A stretch of 64,000 nucleotides of DNA from Croceimicrobium sp965279135. GTDB lineage: Bacteria > Bacteroidota > Bacteroidia > Flavobacteriales > Schleiferiaceae. Positions within the stretch are counted from its first letter, which is position 1. Every line of letters starts with the position of its first letter. Made by a program: the position numbers and the translations under genes. The DNA is taken from positions 3,162,001 through 3,226,000 of the forward strand of contig OZ257133.1 in NCBI GenBank assembly GCA_965279135.1. The letters run 5' to 3'. The notes beneath the pieces were generated by a model. The model was given only the letters and a program-made list of their open reading frames with translations. It ran no database searches and was not told the DNA's origin. This document shows positions 8,719 to 16,518 of this stretch, piece after piece.

Positions 8719-10074
8719 TTAAACTAATCCCTGATCAAGCATTGCGTCTGCAACCTTTACAAAGCCGGCAATATTAGCGCCCTTAACATAGTCTACATAA
8801 CCATCTTCCTCTCTGCCATATTGCAGAGCGTTTTCGTGGATACTCACCATGATGCTTTGCAGTCTCTGATCAACTTCCTCCGCTGACCAGCTTAAGCGCA
8901 TGCTATTTTGAGACATTTCTAAAGCTGAGGTTGCAACCCCACCGGCATTTGCAGCTTTTCCTGGAGCAAATAGAACTTTCGCGGCATGGAATGCTTCTAC
9001 CGCTTCGGGAGTACAAGGCATGTTTGCGCCTTCAGCAACAGCTAGAACCCCATTGGAGATTAGAGTTTGTGCTTCATCACCATTCAACTCGTTCTGAGTT
9101 GCGCATGGTATTGCAATATCGCAGTCGAATCCCCAGGGACGTTCACCTTGATGGAAATGAACCCCATCAAATTGATCAGCCACTTCGTGAATTCTTCCGC
9201 GACGTACATTCTTTAAGTCCATAACAAAGTCAAGAATTTCGGAGCTAATCCCTTCAGGAGCATGAATAGATCCGGAAGAATCAGAAAGGCTTACTACCGT
9301 TCCCCCTAATTGTTGAACTTTTTGGGTAGCAAATTGAGCTACATTACCTGAACCGGAAATGGCTACTTTTTTACCAGCAAGACTATCACCTTTTGTTTTT
9401 AGCATTTCGGCGGTGAAATAGACTGCACCATAACCGGTTGCTTCAGGGCGAATCAAAGAACCACCCCAATTGAGTCCTTTTCCGGTAAGAACTCCGGTAA
9501 ACTCATTTCGTAGACGCTTATACTGACCGAACATGTAACCAATCTCACGACCACCTACGCCGATATCACCGGCAGGAACATCGGTGTCAGGACCAATGTG
9601 GCGTTGTAATTCGGTCATAAAGGACTGGCAGAAACGCATTACTTCGTTGTCTGACTTTCCTTTCGGATCAAAGTCGGAACCGCCCTTTCCGCCACCAATT
9701 GGCAGGGTTGTAAGTGAATTCTTAAAGATTTGCTCAAAACCCAGGAATTTCAAAATGGAAAGGTTTACCGAAGGATGGAAACGAAGTCCTCCTTTGTAGG
9801 GTCCGATCGCCGAATTAAACTCTACTCGGTAACCGCGATTTACATGGGCATTTCCTTTGTCATCCATCCATGGAACACGGAACATAATTACTCGTTCAGG
9901 TTCCACAATGCGTTCAAGGATTTTAGTGTCTTGGTACTTTGGATTGTTTTCCACGAAGGGAATAATGGCTTCCGCTACTTCGTGAACCGCTTGTAAAAAC
10001 TCAGGTTCGTGACCATTTTTGGCCTTAACCTTATCCATGAAAGCGTTGATTTGAGAGGTGTGATTTGCAGACAT
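8719..10074 (-). CDS. gdhA: Glutamate dehydrogenase, hexameric (NADP-type)
   Basis: Interconverts glutamate with 2-oxoglutarate and ammonia; in free-living bacteria this type usually assimilates ammonia. Residues 91-130 carry the family signature GPYKGGLRFHPSVN and GGGKGGSDFDPKGK with the substrate-binding and catalytic lysines, followed by DTDVPAGDIGVGGREIGYM. A Rossmann motif (KVAISGSGNVAQFA) forms the cofactor domain. At 451 residues it is the normal size of the short hexameric enzyme. It is a single-gene unit: its own terminator lies downstream and a predicted promoter lies upstream, divergent from purD. Confidence 0.97.
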   Translation of the reverse strand: MSANHTSQINAFMDKVKAKNGHEPEFLQAVHEVAEAIIPFVENNPKYQDTKILERIVEPERVIMFRVPWMDDKGNAHVNRGYRVEFNSAIGPYKGGLRFHPSVNLSILKFLGFEQIFKNSLTTLPIGGGKGGSDFDPKGKSDNEVMRFCQSFMTELQRHIGPDTDVPAGDIGVGGREIGYMFGQYKRLRNEFTGVLTGKGLNWGGSLIRPEATGYGAVYFTAEMLKTKGDSLAGKKVAISGSGNVAQFATQKVQQLGGTVVSLSDSSGSIHAPEGISSEILDFVMDLKNVRRGRIHEVADQFDGVHFHQGERPWGFDCDIAIPCATQNELNGDEAQTLISNGVLAVAEGANMPCTPEAVEAFHAAKVLFAPGKAANAGGVATSALEMSQNSMRLSWSAEEVDQRLQSIMVSIHENALQYGREEDGYVDYVKGANIAGFVKVADAMLDQGLV

Positions 10075-10096
10075 AGATTGTGCATTATTTGTGCAG

Positions 10097-10122
10097 CAAA
10101 AGTAGTTTTTTTATGATACCAA
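10097..10122 (-). promoter_or_regulatory. Predicted promoter of gdhA
   Basis: Minus strand: TTTTG, then 15 bases, then TACTTTTG at 10104-10097, an exact TAnnTTTG -7 box. The spacing is a little short of the usual 17-23, so the -33 assignment is weaker than the -7 box. Confidence 0.45.
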
Positions 10123-10195
10123 AAGCAGCATGAATAAAGGCCTATAAAAAGAAGTCTCGAAAAAAATCAAAGGCCATCTCTGATCCAATAAATAC

Positions 10196-10203
10196 TACTT
10201 TTG
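10196..10203 (+). promoter_or_regulatory. -7 box of purD promoter
   Basis: TACTTTTG, an exact TAnnTTTG match, 18 bases before the purD ATG. No good TTG was found at the expected distance upstream, so this rests on one element. Confidence 0.4.
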
Positions 10204-10221
10204 TGGGCTTAGTACTGGACC

Positions 10222-11490
10222 ATGAAAATTCTTATTCTCGGCGGCGGCGGTCGCGAACATGCCTTAGCATGGAAAATAATGCAGAGCAACTTATGTGAAG
10301 AGCTTTATGTTGCCCCCGGTAATGCCGGAACAGCAGAGATCGCCACTAATATTAACCTAACCGCCGAAGATTTCACGGCCATTAAGGAGTTCTGTTTGGA
10401 ATCAGGAATCGATATGGTTTTGGTTGGTCCGGAAGCTCCCTTAGTGGCAGGTATTGTCGATTTCTTTAAAGCAGATAAAGACTTAAGTGAGGTCAAAATT
10501 ATTGGACCTTCCAAGGAAGCCGCCCAATTAGAAGGGAGTAAAAAATTTGCCAAGGAATTCATGGCAAAGCATCAAATTCCCACTGCAGCTTATCGCAGCT
10601 TTAGTGCCGGAGAAGAAAGCGAAGCGAAAGCGTTTCTCAGCGCATTACAGCCTCCATATGTGCTTAAAGCAGATGGTCTAGCCGCAGGAAAGGGAGTTTT
10701 GATCCTTGAAGATCGGAAAGAAGCGGAAGAGGAAATAGAAGCTATGTTGGGCGGGAAGTTTGGAGAAGCTTCGCGCACCCTTGTTATTGAGGAGTTTTTA
10801 GCGGGCAAGGAGTATTCTGTTTTTGCACTAACTGATGGAGATAAGCATTTAGTTCTTCCCGTGGCAAAGGATTATAAACGGATTGGAGAAGGGGATACCG
10901 GTTTAAATACCGGAGGTATGGGCGCTGTATCGCCAGTGAGTTTTGTAGATCAGGAATTATGGGAGCGAACCCTGAATGAAGTTGTTGAACCGACCATTAG
11001 AGGTTTAAATGCTGAGTCTTATGACTATATAGGATTTGTATTCTTTGGTTTAATCGAGGTTGCAGGCGCCCCTAAGGTAATTGAGTACAATGTAAGAATG
11101 GGAGATCCTGAAACTGAGGTGGTGATGCCACGCATAGAAAGCGACCTTTTAAAGCATTTGGTGGCAGCCGCAAATGGAACATTGAGTGAGGAGCAAATTC
11201 AAATTGCTGATCAGTTCTGCACAACAGTGATGGCCGTTTCAGAAGGATATCCCGGCGCTTATGAAAAGGGCAAACACATAACGGGTCTGAAGAACCTGGA
11301 AAATTGCATCCCGTTTCATGCTGGTACCAAACTCGAAGGTGATAAGGTATTAAGCTCCGGGGGAAGAGTGATCGCATTAAGTGCAGTGGGGCCAAACAAA
11401 AATGCCGCATTAGCAAAAAGCTATGCGGCTGCAAAAACTATATGTTTTGAAGGCATCCAATACCGAAATGATATTGGCTTTGACCTTTAA
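10222..11490 (+). CDS. purD: Phosphoribosylamine-glycine ligase (GAR synthetase)
   Basis: Second step of de novo purine synthesis: joins glycine to phosphoribosylamine using ATP. The start MKILILGGGGREHALAWKI is the classic PurD N-terminus. The ATP-grasp core follows (PPYVLKADGLAAGKGVLIL, VIEEFLAGKEYSVFALTDG) with the family signature LNTGGMGAVSP and the metal-binding segment VIEYNVRMGDPETE. The length, 422 residues, is standard. purF and prs lie elsewhere in the window but are not contiguous with it. Confidence 0.97.
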   Translation: MKILILGGGGREHALAWKIMQSNLCEELYVAPGNAGTAEIATNINLTAEDFTAIKEFCLESGIDMVLVGPEAPLVAGIVDFFKADKDLSEVKIIGPSKEAAQLEGSKKFAKEFMAKHQIPTAAYRSFSAGEESEAKAFLSALQPPYVLKADGLAAGKGVLILEDRKEAEEEIEAMLGGKFGEASRTLVIEEFLAGKEYSVFALTDGDKHLVLPVAKDYKRIGEGDTGLNTGGMGAVSPVSFVDQELWERTLNEVVEPTIRGLNAESYDYIGFVFFGLIEVAGAPKVIEYNVRMGDPETEVVMPRIESDLLKHLVAAANGTLSEEQIQIADQFCTTVMAVSEGYPGAYEKGKHITGLKNLENCIPFHAGTKLEGDKVLSSGGRVIALSAVGPNKNAALAKSYAAAKTICFEGIQYRNDIGFDL

Positions 11491-11491
11491 T

Positions 11492-11662
11492 TTACTTTTC
11501 GCCTGCTCTGGCGTGACCTGCCATTTCCTTCATCCAATAAAGAAAGAGAATAGCAATCACCGCTGAAAAGAAAATATTAGGAAGGTTTTCCAAACTAGTT
11601 AGAATCTCAAAAGTCCAAAGGAAAAAGTCTCCTAAACCGTAAACAACATCTTTAAATTGCAT
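11492..11662 (-). CDS. Small membrane protein, probably DUF6341 family
   Basis: From the ATG at 11660-11662 this encodes 56 residues starting MQFKDVVYGLGDFFLWTFEI with one hydrophobic helix (NIFFSAVIAILFLYWMKEM). Flavobacterial genomes commonly carry a small conserved membrane protein (DUF6341) here, between purD and DUF6427, with the same aromatic start and FxYWMK-type end. I assign it by that resemblance and by the gene order. The frame extends further upstream, but that part overlaps the divergent gene. A -7 box is present at the right distance. Function unknown. Confidence 0.65.
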   Translation of the reverse strand: MQFKDVVYGLGDFFLWTFEILTSLENLPNIFFSAVIAILFLYWMKEMAGHARAGEK

Positions 11663-11682
11663 GGCCACTAATTTTGTGGCTC

Positions 11683-11714
11683 CAAAAATAGCCAAAAAGC
11701 GTAGATGTTTGCAA
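11683..11714 (-). promoter_or_regulatory. Predicted promoter of the small DUF6341-like gene
   Basis: Minus strand: TTTTG (TTG at 11714-11712), a 21-base gap, then TATTTTTG at 11690-11683. Both elements match the Bacteroidota consensus. The site overlaps the start of the divergent DUF6427 gene. Confidence 0.5.
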
Positions 11715-12658
11715 AACTGTTCGACAATATCAGTCCACGTAATTTGCTTAATGGACTTCTGTTCCTGGCATTGCTTGCTTGTAGCTATTGGACCTTTCCA
11801 ATCAAGGCCTGGCAATGGTATCCTTCGGAATTTGTCTTTCTAAGACCGGCCAATTCCCTTTTTGCATTTATAAGTCTCTTTCTGATTCTCCTATTAAGTT
11901 CCTGGTTGTTTGCCGAAAGCCAGAACCGAAGGCGATCCTTTGAGGGACAGTACCTTTCACTAGTAGGTGCCGGAGTGCTTTTTTGGTTGTGGATTTATCC
12001 TTTAAATGCAGGATCTGAGCTTTGGAGCCTAATCATCTTTGGAAGCCTGATTTCCGTTAATCTCGGGCTGCTAAAGCCGGAGGTAAATAGTAGCTCGAAG
12101 GCTTATATAAGTGGATTCCTGGTGGCAGCTTCCGGATTCCTAAGCGGAGAATTACTCGCCTTAATAATTATTCCATTTGCCCTCCTGATTGCCCTCCGTC
12201 GATTTAATGGTAGGACCCTATTGGCTGTGCTACTAGGATATGGTAGTGCATTATATTTTGCATTTAGTATTGACTTCCTATTTGATACTTTTTTAATTGA
12301 AAGCTGGTGGGATCAGATTTTAAATTTGAGCCTATTTAATTTCGAGACTACCCCCAAACGCATCGTCCTGATAGCAATAATGGCAGTTTATATAGGTTTA
12401 AGCGTTTTGGTTCTATTGTCTAGTTCTCACCAATACAATAATGAGCAGAAGAAGGAAATCAACTATTGGATTTTCATGATGATGCTCGGCATTAGTGGAT
12501 TCTTCATTTTCGAATCCAGTAATTTGTGGTTAGGCCTTTGTTTGTACCCGGCAGCAACCTTAGGCACCTTGGCTGTTCAAAGTGTGCGAAACCGCTGGTT
12601 GAAAGATGCTTTATTCATCCTTCCCTTACTGGCCTATTTAAGCACCTTCTTCGTCTAA
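11705..12658 (+). CDS. DUF6427-type multi-pass membrane protein
   Basis: The 317-residue protein is almost wholly hydrophobic, with about eight predicted membrane helices (for example LLNGLLFLALLACSYWTF, LFAFISLFLILLLSSWLFA, LLALIIIPFALLIALR, IVLIAIMAVYIGLSVLVLLS). The start MFAKLFDNISPRNLLNGLLF and the position next to purD and the DUF6341-like gene fit DUF6427, a conserved Flavobacteriia family of unknown function. The divergent small gene may work with it. TAATTTTG at 11669-11676 could be its -7 box. Its last 21 bases overlap the convergent thioesterase gene. Confidence 0.7.
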   Translation: MFAKLFDNISPRNLLNGLLFLALLACSYWTFPIKAWQWYPSEFVFLRPANSLFAFISLFLILLLSSWLFAESQNRRRSFEGQYLSLVGAGVLFWLWIYPLNAGSELWSLIIFGSLISVNLGLLKPEVNSSSKAYISGFLVAASGFLSGELLALIIIPFALLIALRRFNGRTLLAVLLGYGSALYFAFSIDFLFDTFLIESWWDQILNLSLFNFETTPKRIVLIAIMAVYIGLSVLVLLSSSHQYNNEQKKEINYWIFMMMLGISGFFIFESSNLWLGLCLYPAATLGTLAVQSVRNRWLKDALFILPLLAYLSTFFV

Positions 12659-13165
12659 AAAGAGAGCCTTTAACTCAGATGCCTCGGAGGGCTCCATTTT
12701 CCCACTTAAAATAAGAGACAATTGTCTACGGCGGAGTGCGCCTTCGTATCGTTCTTTTTCTAGATCGCTTTCAGGCTGAATCGCGGGAATATTTATAGGA
12801 TTGCCAAGTTGATCAACAGCAACAAATGTGTAGATGGCTTCATTTGCTTTGCTCTGTTTACCTGCGATAGTTTGGTCTTCAATATAGACATCTACAAACA
12901 CCTCCATGCTTGAACTGAAAGCGCGCGATACCTTCGCCTCCAGGGTGACAATCGCTCCCTGAGGAATAGCTTTATTGAAGGAAACATTGTTCACGGACGC
13001 CGTTACCACAATCCTGCGGCAATGACGATGAGCGGCAATCGCAGCGCAACGATCCATCCAGCTAAGAAGCTGGCCTCCAAAAAGGTTCTTTAGGTTATTC
13101 GTGTCGTTCGGGAGAACGATCTCAGTCATTATAGTTTGAGACTCGGAGGGAGTTTTAGCTTTCAT
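12638..13165 (-). CDS. Acyl-CoA thioesterase (hotdog fold, YciA/BACH type)
   Basis: Hydrolyses acyl-CoA thioesters in the cytoplasm. The N-terminal hotdog motif NLFGGQLLSWMDRCAAIAAHRH carries the Asn27, the Gly-Gly turn and the Asp38 typical of the acyl-CoA hydrolase subfamily, and the strand VVTASVNNVSFNKAIPQGAIVTLEAKV follows as expected. At 175 residues it is a single hotdog domain with a charged C-terminal helix. The 3' end overlaps DUF6427 by 21 bases. It may be co-transcribed after the HU/SPOR gene, which ends 28 bases upstream on the same strand. Confidence 0.9.
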   Translation of the reverse strand: MKAKTPSESQTIMTEIVLPNDTNNLKNLFGGQLLSWMDRCAAIAAHRHCRRIVVTASVNNVSFNKAIPQGAIVTLEAKVSRAFSSSMEVFVDVYIEDQTIAGKQSKANEAIYTFVAVDQLGNPINIPAIQPESDLEKERYEGALRRRQLSLILSGKMEPSEASELKALFLDEEGA

Positions 13166-13192
13166 GCCTAAATTTTCGGCAAAAATAAGCTA

Positions 13193-14755
13193 TTACTGAA
13201 GGTTCACCCAAGCACCAGCATTAACTTGCTGTTTAACCTGGCTTAAGAGATTTTGTGCTTTCTCCCGCTGATTGAGTTTTCCAATTGCAACCCTATGAAG
13301 ACTACCAGATTGATAGCTGTAGGCTACCCATCCTTCAGATTGAAGTTTCTTGACATATCGGCTGGCATTTGCTTCCGAAGAAAAGGCTCCAACTACGATT
13401 TGATAAACACCACCCTCACTTTGAATGCTTTGTTTTTTAGTCTTGACCGTCGAAGTGGTCGAAGTGGTCGAACCAGACGAAGCAGTCGAAGCAGACGAAT
13501 TTTGGGCGGGTCGGCTTTGCTTAGCTTCTTTTTTAACCGTGTTAGTAGGGGTTTTACTTCTGTCGCTAGGTGAGGCTTTTCGCGTTTCTTCCTGTTTTTC
13601 TGGGTTTAATTCGGAAGAAAACGAATATCCGCTCTGGAAAGAAGTACTTTCATCATATTCCGGTTCAACGTAACCTTCCGGGCGTTCTTTTACGTGATAA
13701 AGGGGTTTTTCAGGGAGGTAGAAATTGGGTTCAATCTTGTTACTACGTGATGATGGACTGGATAGAGCAGTATTCTCTGATTCAATTACGGGCTCTTCAT
13801 TGGCATTGTCCAATTCATTGTCGCTGGACACAATCTCATCTTCCAGATCAGGGGTATCCTGGGAAGTTTGTTCTTCCGTAATCGTAACCTTGGAGTCATC
13901 CATTACATTATCCATCGCATCTTCATCAGATACTATTGGATCTGCAATCTCCATTTCCTCTTTTTGCTCGCTTACAACATCGTCTTCCGGTCCAAAATCT
14001 CCATTCAAACGTTCTCCTTCCGAGAATCCAATCGAAGATTCGTTAGCTAGAAGAGAACTTGTATTATCACTATCATCTTCTTGAAAGGTGCTATCCGTTA
14101 AAAAGATACCACTTACCTGTTGCTGAACGGTATTAAAAGATCCGGGATTAGTGTAAAGGTAGGCTCCAACCAAAAGCGAGGCCGCAACTGGGCCTAAAAT
14201 GGCGACCCATCTGCGATAATTGATATCACGAACCACTGGCTCTTTTTCTTTTACGGGAGTTTGTCTTACCTTTTTGGTTTGGTGTTTTTCAATGGCTTTG
14301 TTAACGCTGCGCTTAATTTCAAGATCTCTTTCCATAGCGTTGGCTCTAAATATGTTTAAGCCGTAGGAGTTTATATCGTAATTGATGTCATGCGCCGGAT
14401 TAAATTGCAGTTTACCCGTATCGCTCATGTAAAGCCTTCCAATTCCGTTTAGGTTGACTTTCTTTCCTGCACGAAGAAGTTTTTTCCAACTGCGTACAGA
14501 GATATCAATGCTTTCCATGGCCTTTGCGAAGTTCACCTGATCAGTGCTTGCAATATGTTTGGCAAGCAGGCCATCATTCTCCTGAATTCGGGCATTGAAA
14601 GCCACCCTTTTACTAGGAGGTCGAAACATATGAGTAGCAGAATTGATCTCTGCCGGATAATAACGCGTTAGGAAGGCGCCAAATCCAGGAACCACTACAC
14701 ACTCATTGTAGTAGAGTAAATTACTAATGTAGTGGTCGATCGTATTCTTAACCAT
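13193..14755 (-). CDS. HU-like DNA-binding domain / transmembrane / SPOR domain fusion
   Basis: From the ATG at 14753-14755 this is 520 residues. Residues 1 to about 130 look like the Bacteroidota HU/CCDC81-type domain (ISNLLYYNECVVVPGFGAFL, RAGKKVNLNGIGRLYM). A helix at about 183-201 (VAILGPVAASLLVGAYLY) crosses the membrane. A long acidic, Ser/Glu-rich linker follows, then a C-terminal SPOR domain (VYQIVVGAFSSEANASRYVK to the end) that binds denuded septal peptidoglycan. The layout suggests a protein linking cytoplasmic DNA or another partner to the division site. The upstream in-frame ATG gives a charged ten-residue extension that I reject. A -7 box and a palindrome lie upstream. Confidence 0.85.
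   Translation of the reverse strand: MVKNTIDHYISNLLYYNECVVVPGFGAFLTRYYPAEINSATHMFRPPSKRVAFNARIQENDGLLAKHIASTDQVNFAKAMESIDISVRSWKKLLRAGKKVNLNGIGRLYMSDTGKLQFNPAHDINYDINSYGLNIFRANAMERDLEIKRSVNKAIEKHQTKKVRQTPVKEKEPVVRDINYRRWVAILGPVAASLLVGAYLYTNPGSFNTVQQQVSGIFLTDSTFQEDDSDNTSSLLANESSIGFSEGERLNGDFGPEDDVVSEQKEEMEIADPIVSDEDAMDNVMDDSKVTITEEQTSQDTPDLEDEIVSSDNELDNANEEPVIESENTALSSPSSRSNKIEPNFYLPEKPLYHVKERPEGYVEPEYDESTSFQSGYSFSSELNPEKQEETRKASPSDRSKTPTNTVKKEAKQSRPAQNSSASTASSGSTTSTTSTVKTKKQSIQSEGGVYQIVVGAFSSEANASRYVKKLQSEGWVAYSYQSGSLHRVAIGKLNQREKAQNLLSQVKQQVNAGAWVNLQ
13449..13499. repeat. Nine-base tandem repeat inside the SPOR-protein linker
   Basis: About 5.7 imperfect copies of a nine-base unit (GTCGAAGTG, GTCGAACCA, GACGAAGCA and similar on the plus strand). 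It encodes the Ser/Thr-rich stretch SSASTASSGSTTSTTS. The length is a multiple of three, so copy changes would keep the frame. Confidence 0.8.
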
Positions 14756-14782
14756 TTTAAATTTTTCTTTTCTCCTCAAAAT

Positions 14783-14790
14783 CAAAAATA
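14783..14790 (-). promoter_or_regulatory. -7 box of the HU/SPOR gene
   Basis: Minus strand TATTTTTG, an exact TAnnTTTG match 27 bases before the ATG. No TTG sits at the usual distance; the nearest is 25 bases upstream, inside the palindrome at 14801-14819. Confidence 0.45.
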
Positions 14791-14800
14791 GTAAAAATGC

Positions 14801-14819
14801 CTTGCTAAGCTATAGCAAG
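14801..14819. repeat. Palindrome between the HU/SPOR gene and dprA
   Basis: CTTGCTA, five bases, TAGCAAG: perfect seven-base arms. It starts 10 bases upstream of the HU/SPOR -7 box, so it would cover the promoter spacer. It could be an operator. Confidence 0.5.
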
Positions 14820-14849
14820 CGCTTACTGGCACTGATTTTTTTCGATTAT

Positions 14850-14878
14850 TTGTACATTTCCTTCGACCTTAATCTTTG
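14850..14878 (+). promoter_or_regulatory. Possible dprA promoter
   Basis: TTG at 14850-14852, 17 bases, then TAATCTTTG at 14870-14878 (three bases instead of two between TA and TTTG). It ends only two bases before the dprA ATG, which would make the message leaderless, or else the true promoter lies elsewhere. Confidence 0.3.
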
Positions 14879-14880
14879 TT

Positions 14881-15999
14881 ATGAATATTTCAACGGCCTC
14901 AAAAGTATCTGCTTTGGCCTTGTCTTTAGTTGAAGGGATCGGTCCGATAAAGGCAAAAAAACTCATCGCACATTTTGGAGATCCTCAAGCGGTTTTTGAG
15001 GAGAAACCGCGCTATTTGGAGGCGATTCCAGGAATTGGACCAGAGCTTGCATCTAAGCTTAAGGATTCAGAAAATCTAAGACGGGCCGAACAGGAAATTG
15101 AGCATTGTGAGAAGAATTCCTGGCAGGTTCATTACTTCACAGAACCCAGTTATCCATTGCGGATGAGACATTGCGAAGATGGACCCTTACTTCTTTTTCA
15201 AAAGGGTAGTACTGACCTTAATCAAAGGCGCAATTTGGGAATTGTTGGCTCAAGGAATATGACGGCCTATGGTAAAGACTTTTTAAAGGATTTTTGCGAG
15301 GATATTCGGGCTCTTCAATTAACCGTTTATAGTGGCCTGGCCTACGGTGTAGATGCTCAAGCCCATCGAAACTGCGTGGATAATAATGTGATTAACTGTG
15401 CTGTTTTAGCACATGGATTAGATCGCATATATCCGGCAATGCATCGCAAATTGGCGGAATCTATATTGGAAGGGGGAGGCTCTCTTTTAACAGAGTATCC
15501 GACTAAGACAAACCCGGACCGAGAGAATTTTCCAAAACGAAACCGAATAATTGCGGCATTGAGCAATGCTTTAGTTGTGGTGCAGGCCGCTCGAAAAGGG
15601 GGCGCATTGATAACAGCAGAATTAGCCAATACTTACAATCGAGATGTTTTTGCTTTGCCGGGGCGGCGAAATGATGCCATGAGCGAAGGGTGCAATTTGC
15701 TCATTAAAAGTCAACGAGCACATCTGTTAGAATCGGTAAAAGACTTGTCCTATATCATGCAATGGGATGCTGTTAATGCCATTGAAGAACCACAAATAAA
15801 TTTTACCAAGGAACTCGATGGCCCAGAATTAGAAACAATGCAATTGCTTTCCGCAAACAGTGGTACCTATAATCTTGATGGAATTAGGAGGGAGCTAGGG
15901 TTAACTGCTTCTCAAGCACTTAGCACATTAATGAGTCTAGAATTGAAATCTCTGGTAGATACTTTACCCGGACCGCGGTATCGAATTCGAAGCCGATAA
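14881..15999 (+). CDS. dprA: DNA-processing protein DprA (natural transformation)
   Basis: DprA binds incoming single-stranded DNA and loads RecA during natural transformation. The Rossmann-like core is clear: VYSGLAYGVDAQAHRNC, AHGLDRIYPAMH, LLTEYP, FPKRNRIIAALSNALVVVQA and GGALITAELANTYNRDVFALPG. Ahead of it is a helix-hairpin-helix segment (GIGPIKAKKLIAHFGDPQA, then IPGIGPELASKL), and a winged-helix domain follows to the end (GTYNLDGIRRELGLTASQAL). At 372 residues it is the normal three-part form. No other competence gene is nearby. Confidence 0.96.
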   Translation: MNISTASKVSALALSLVEGIGPIKAKKLIAHFGDPQAVFEEKPRYLEAIPGIGPELASKLKDSENLRRAEQEIEHCEKNSWQVHYFTEPSYPLRMRHCEDGPLLLFQKGSTDLNQRRNLGIVGSRNMTAYGKDFLKDFCEDIRALQLTVYSGLAYGVDAQAHRNCVDNNVINCAVLAHGLDRIYPAMHRKLAESILEGGGSLLTEYPTKTNPDRENFPKRNRIIAALSNALVVVQAARKGGALITAELANTYNRDVFALPGRRNDAMSEGCNLLIKSQRAHLLESVKDLSYIMQWDAVNAIEEPQINFTKELDGPELETMQLLSANSGTYNLDGIRRELGLTASQALSTLMSLELKSLVDTLPGPRYRIRSR

Positions 16000-16042
16000 A
16001 CAATGCTTAAAAAACCCTAGATTTGGCCCACAAATTAGTTTG

Positions 16043-16417
16043 ATGGGGGAAGACCTTAAACTTTTGATGGCCGAGGATAATGAGATTAATCGCAAGCTCG
16101 CCGGCCTACTCTTTAAACGCCAGGGATATACCTTGGAATTTGCCGAGAACGGACAAATGGCCCTGGACCTTGTGACAGAAGGTGATTTTGATCTTGTCTT
16201 TATGGACATTGAGATGCCCGTGATGGGAGGTCTAGAGGCTACCAATCAGATTCTAAAGAAAATGGGTGATTCAGCCCCTCCGATTGTAGCATTAACAGCC
16301 CACGCTATGGAAGGTGATCGCGAACGTTTTATAGCCGCAGGTATGTCAGATTACCTTACGAAGCCGATTGATTTGGAAGCGCTTCAGAATATCATAGCTT
16401 CCCACGCATCGAAATAA
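16043..16417 (+). CDS. Stand-alone response-regulator receiver domain
   Basis: The 124-residue protein is a single CheY-like receiver with no output domain. The acid pocket is E11-D12 (AEDNEINRKL), the phosphoacceptor is D55 (VFMDIEMPVMGG), the conserved Thr lies in ALTAHA and the conserved Lys in YLTKPID. The NEINRKL and MDIEMPxMGG wording is typical of receivers that sit on hybrid histidine kinases, so it may act as a phosphorelay shuttle. A TTG lies just before the ATG, but the ATG is the better start. No histidine kinase is encoded in the window. It follows dprA by 43 bases and may be co-transcribed. Confidence 0.9.
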   Translation: MGEDLKLLMAEDNEINRKLAGLLFKRQGYTLEFAENGQMALDLVTEGDFDLVFMDIEMPVMGGLEATNQILKKMGDSAPPIVALTAHAMEGDRERFIAAGMSDYLTKPIDLEALQNIIASHASK

Positions 16418-16518
16418 TTTTTTTCGGTTTTATTAAACTTTTCTTTTTAACAGCGTTCTAACAGCAGTCTTTAGACCAAAAAATGAACTTTGGGCTACTA
16501 ATTTCCAGAACTGTTACC

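Noticed and set aside
13449..13499. Short repeats as a CRISPR array
   Set aside because: The unit is nine bases with no spacers and is in frame inside a gene.
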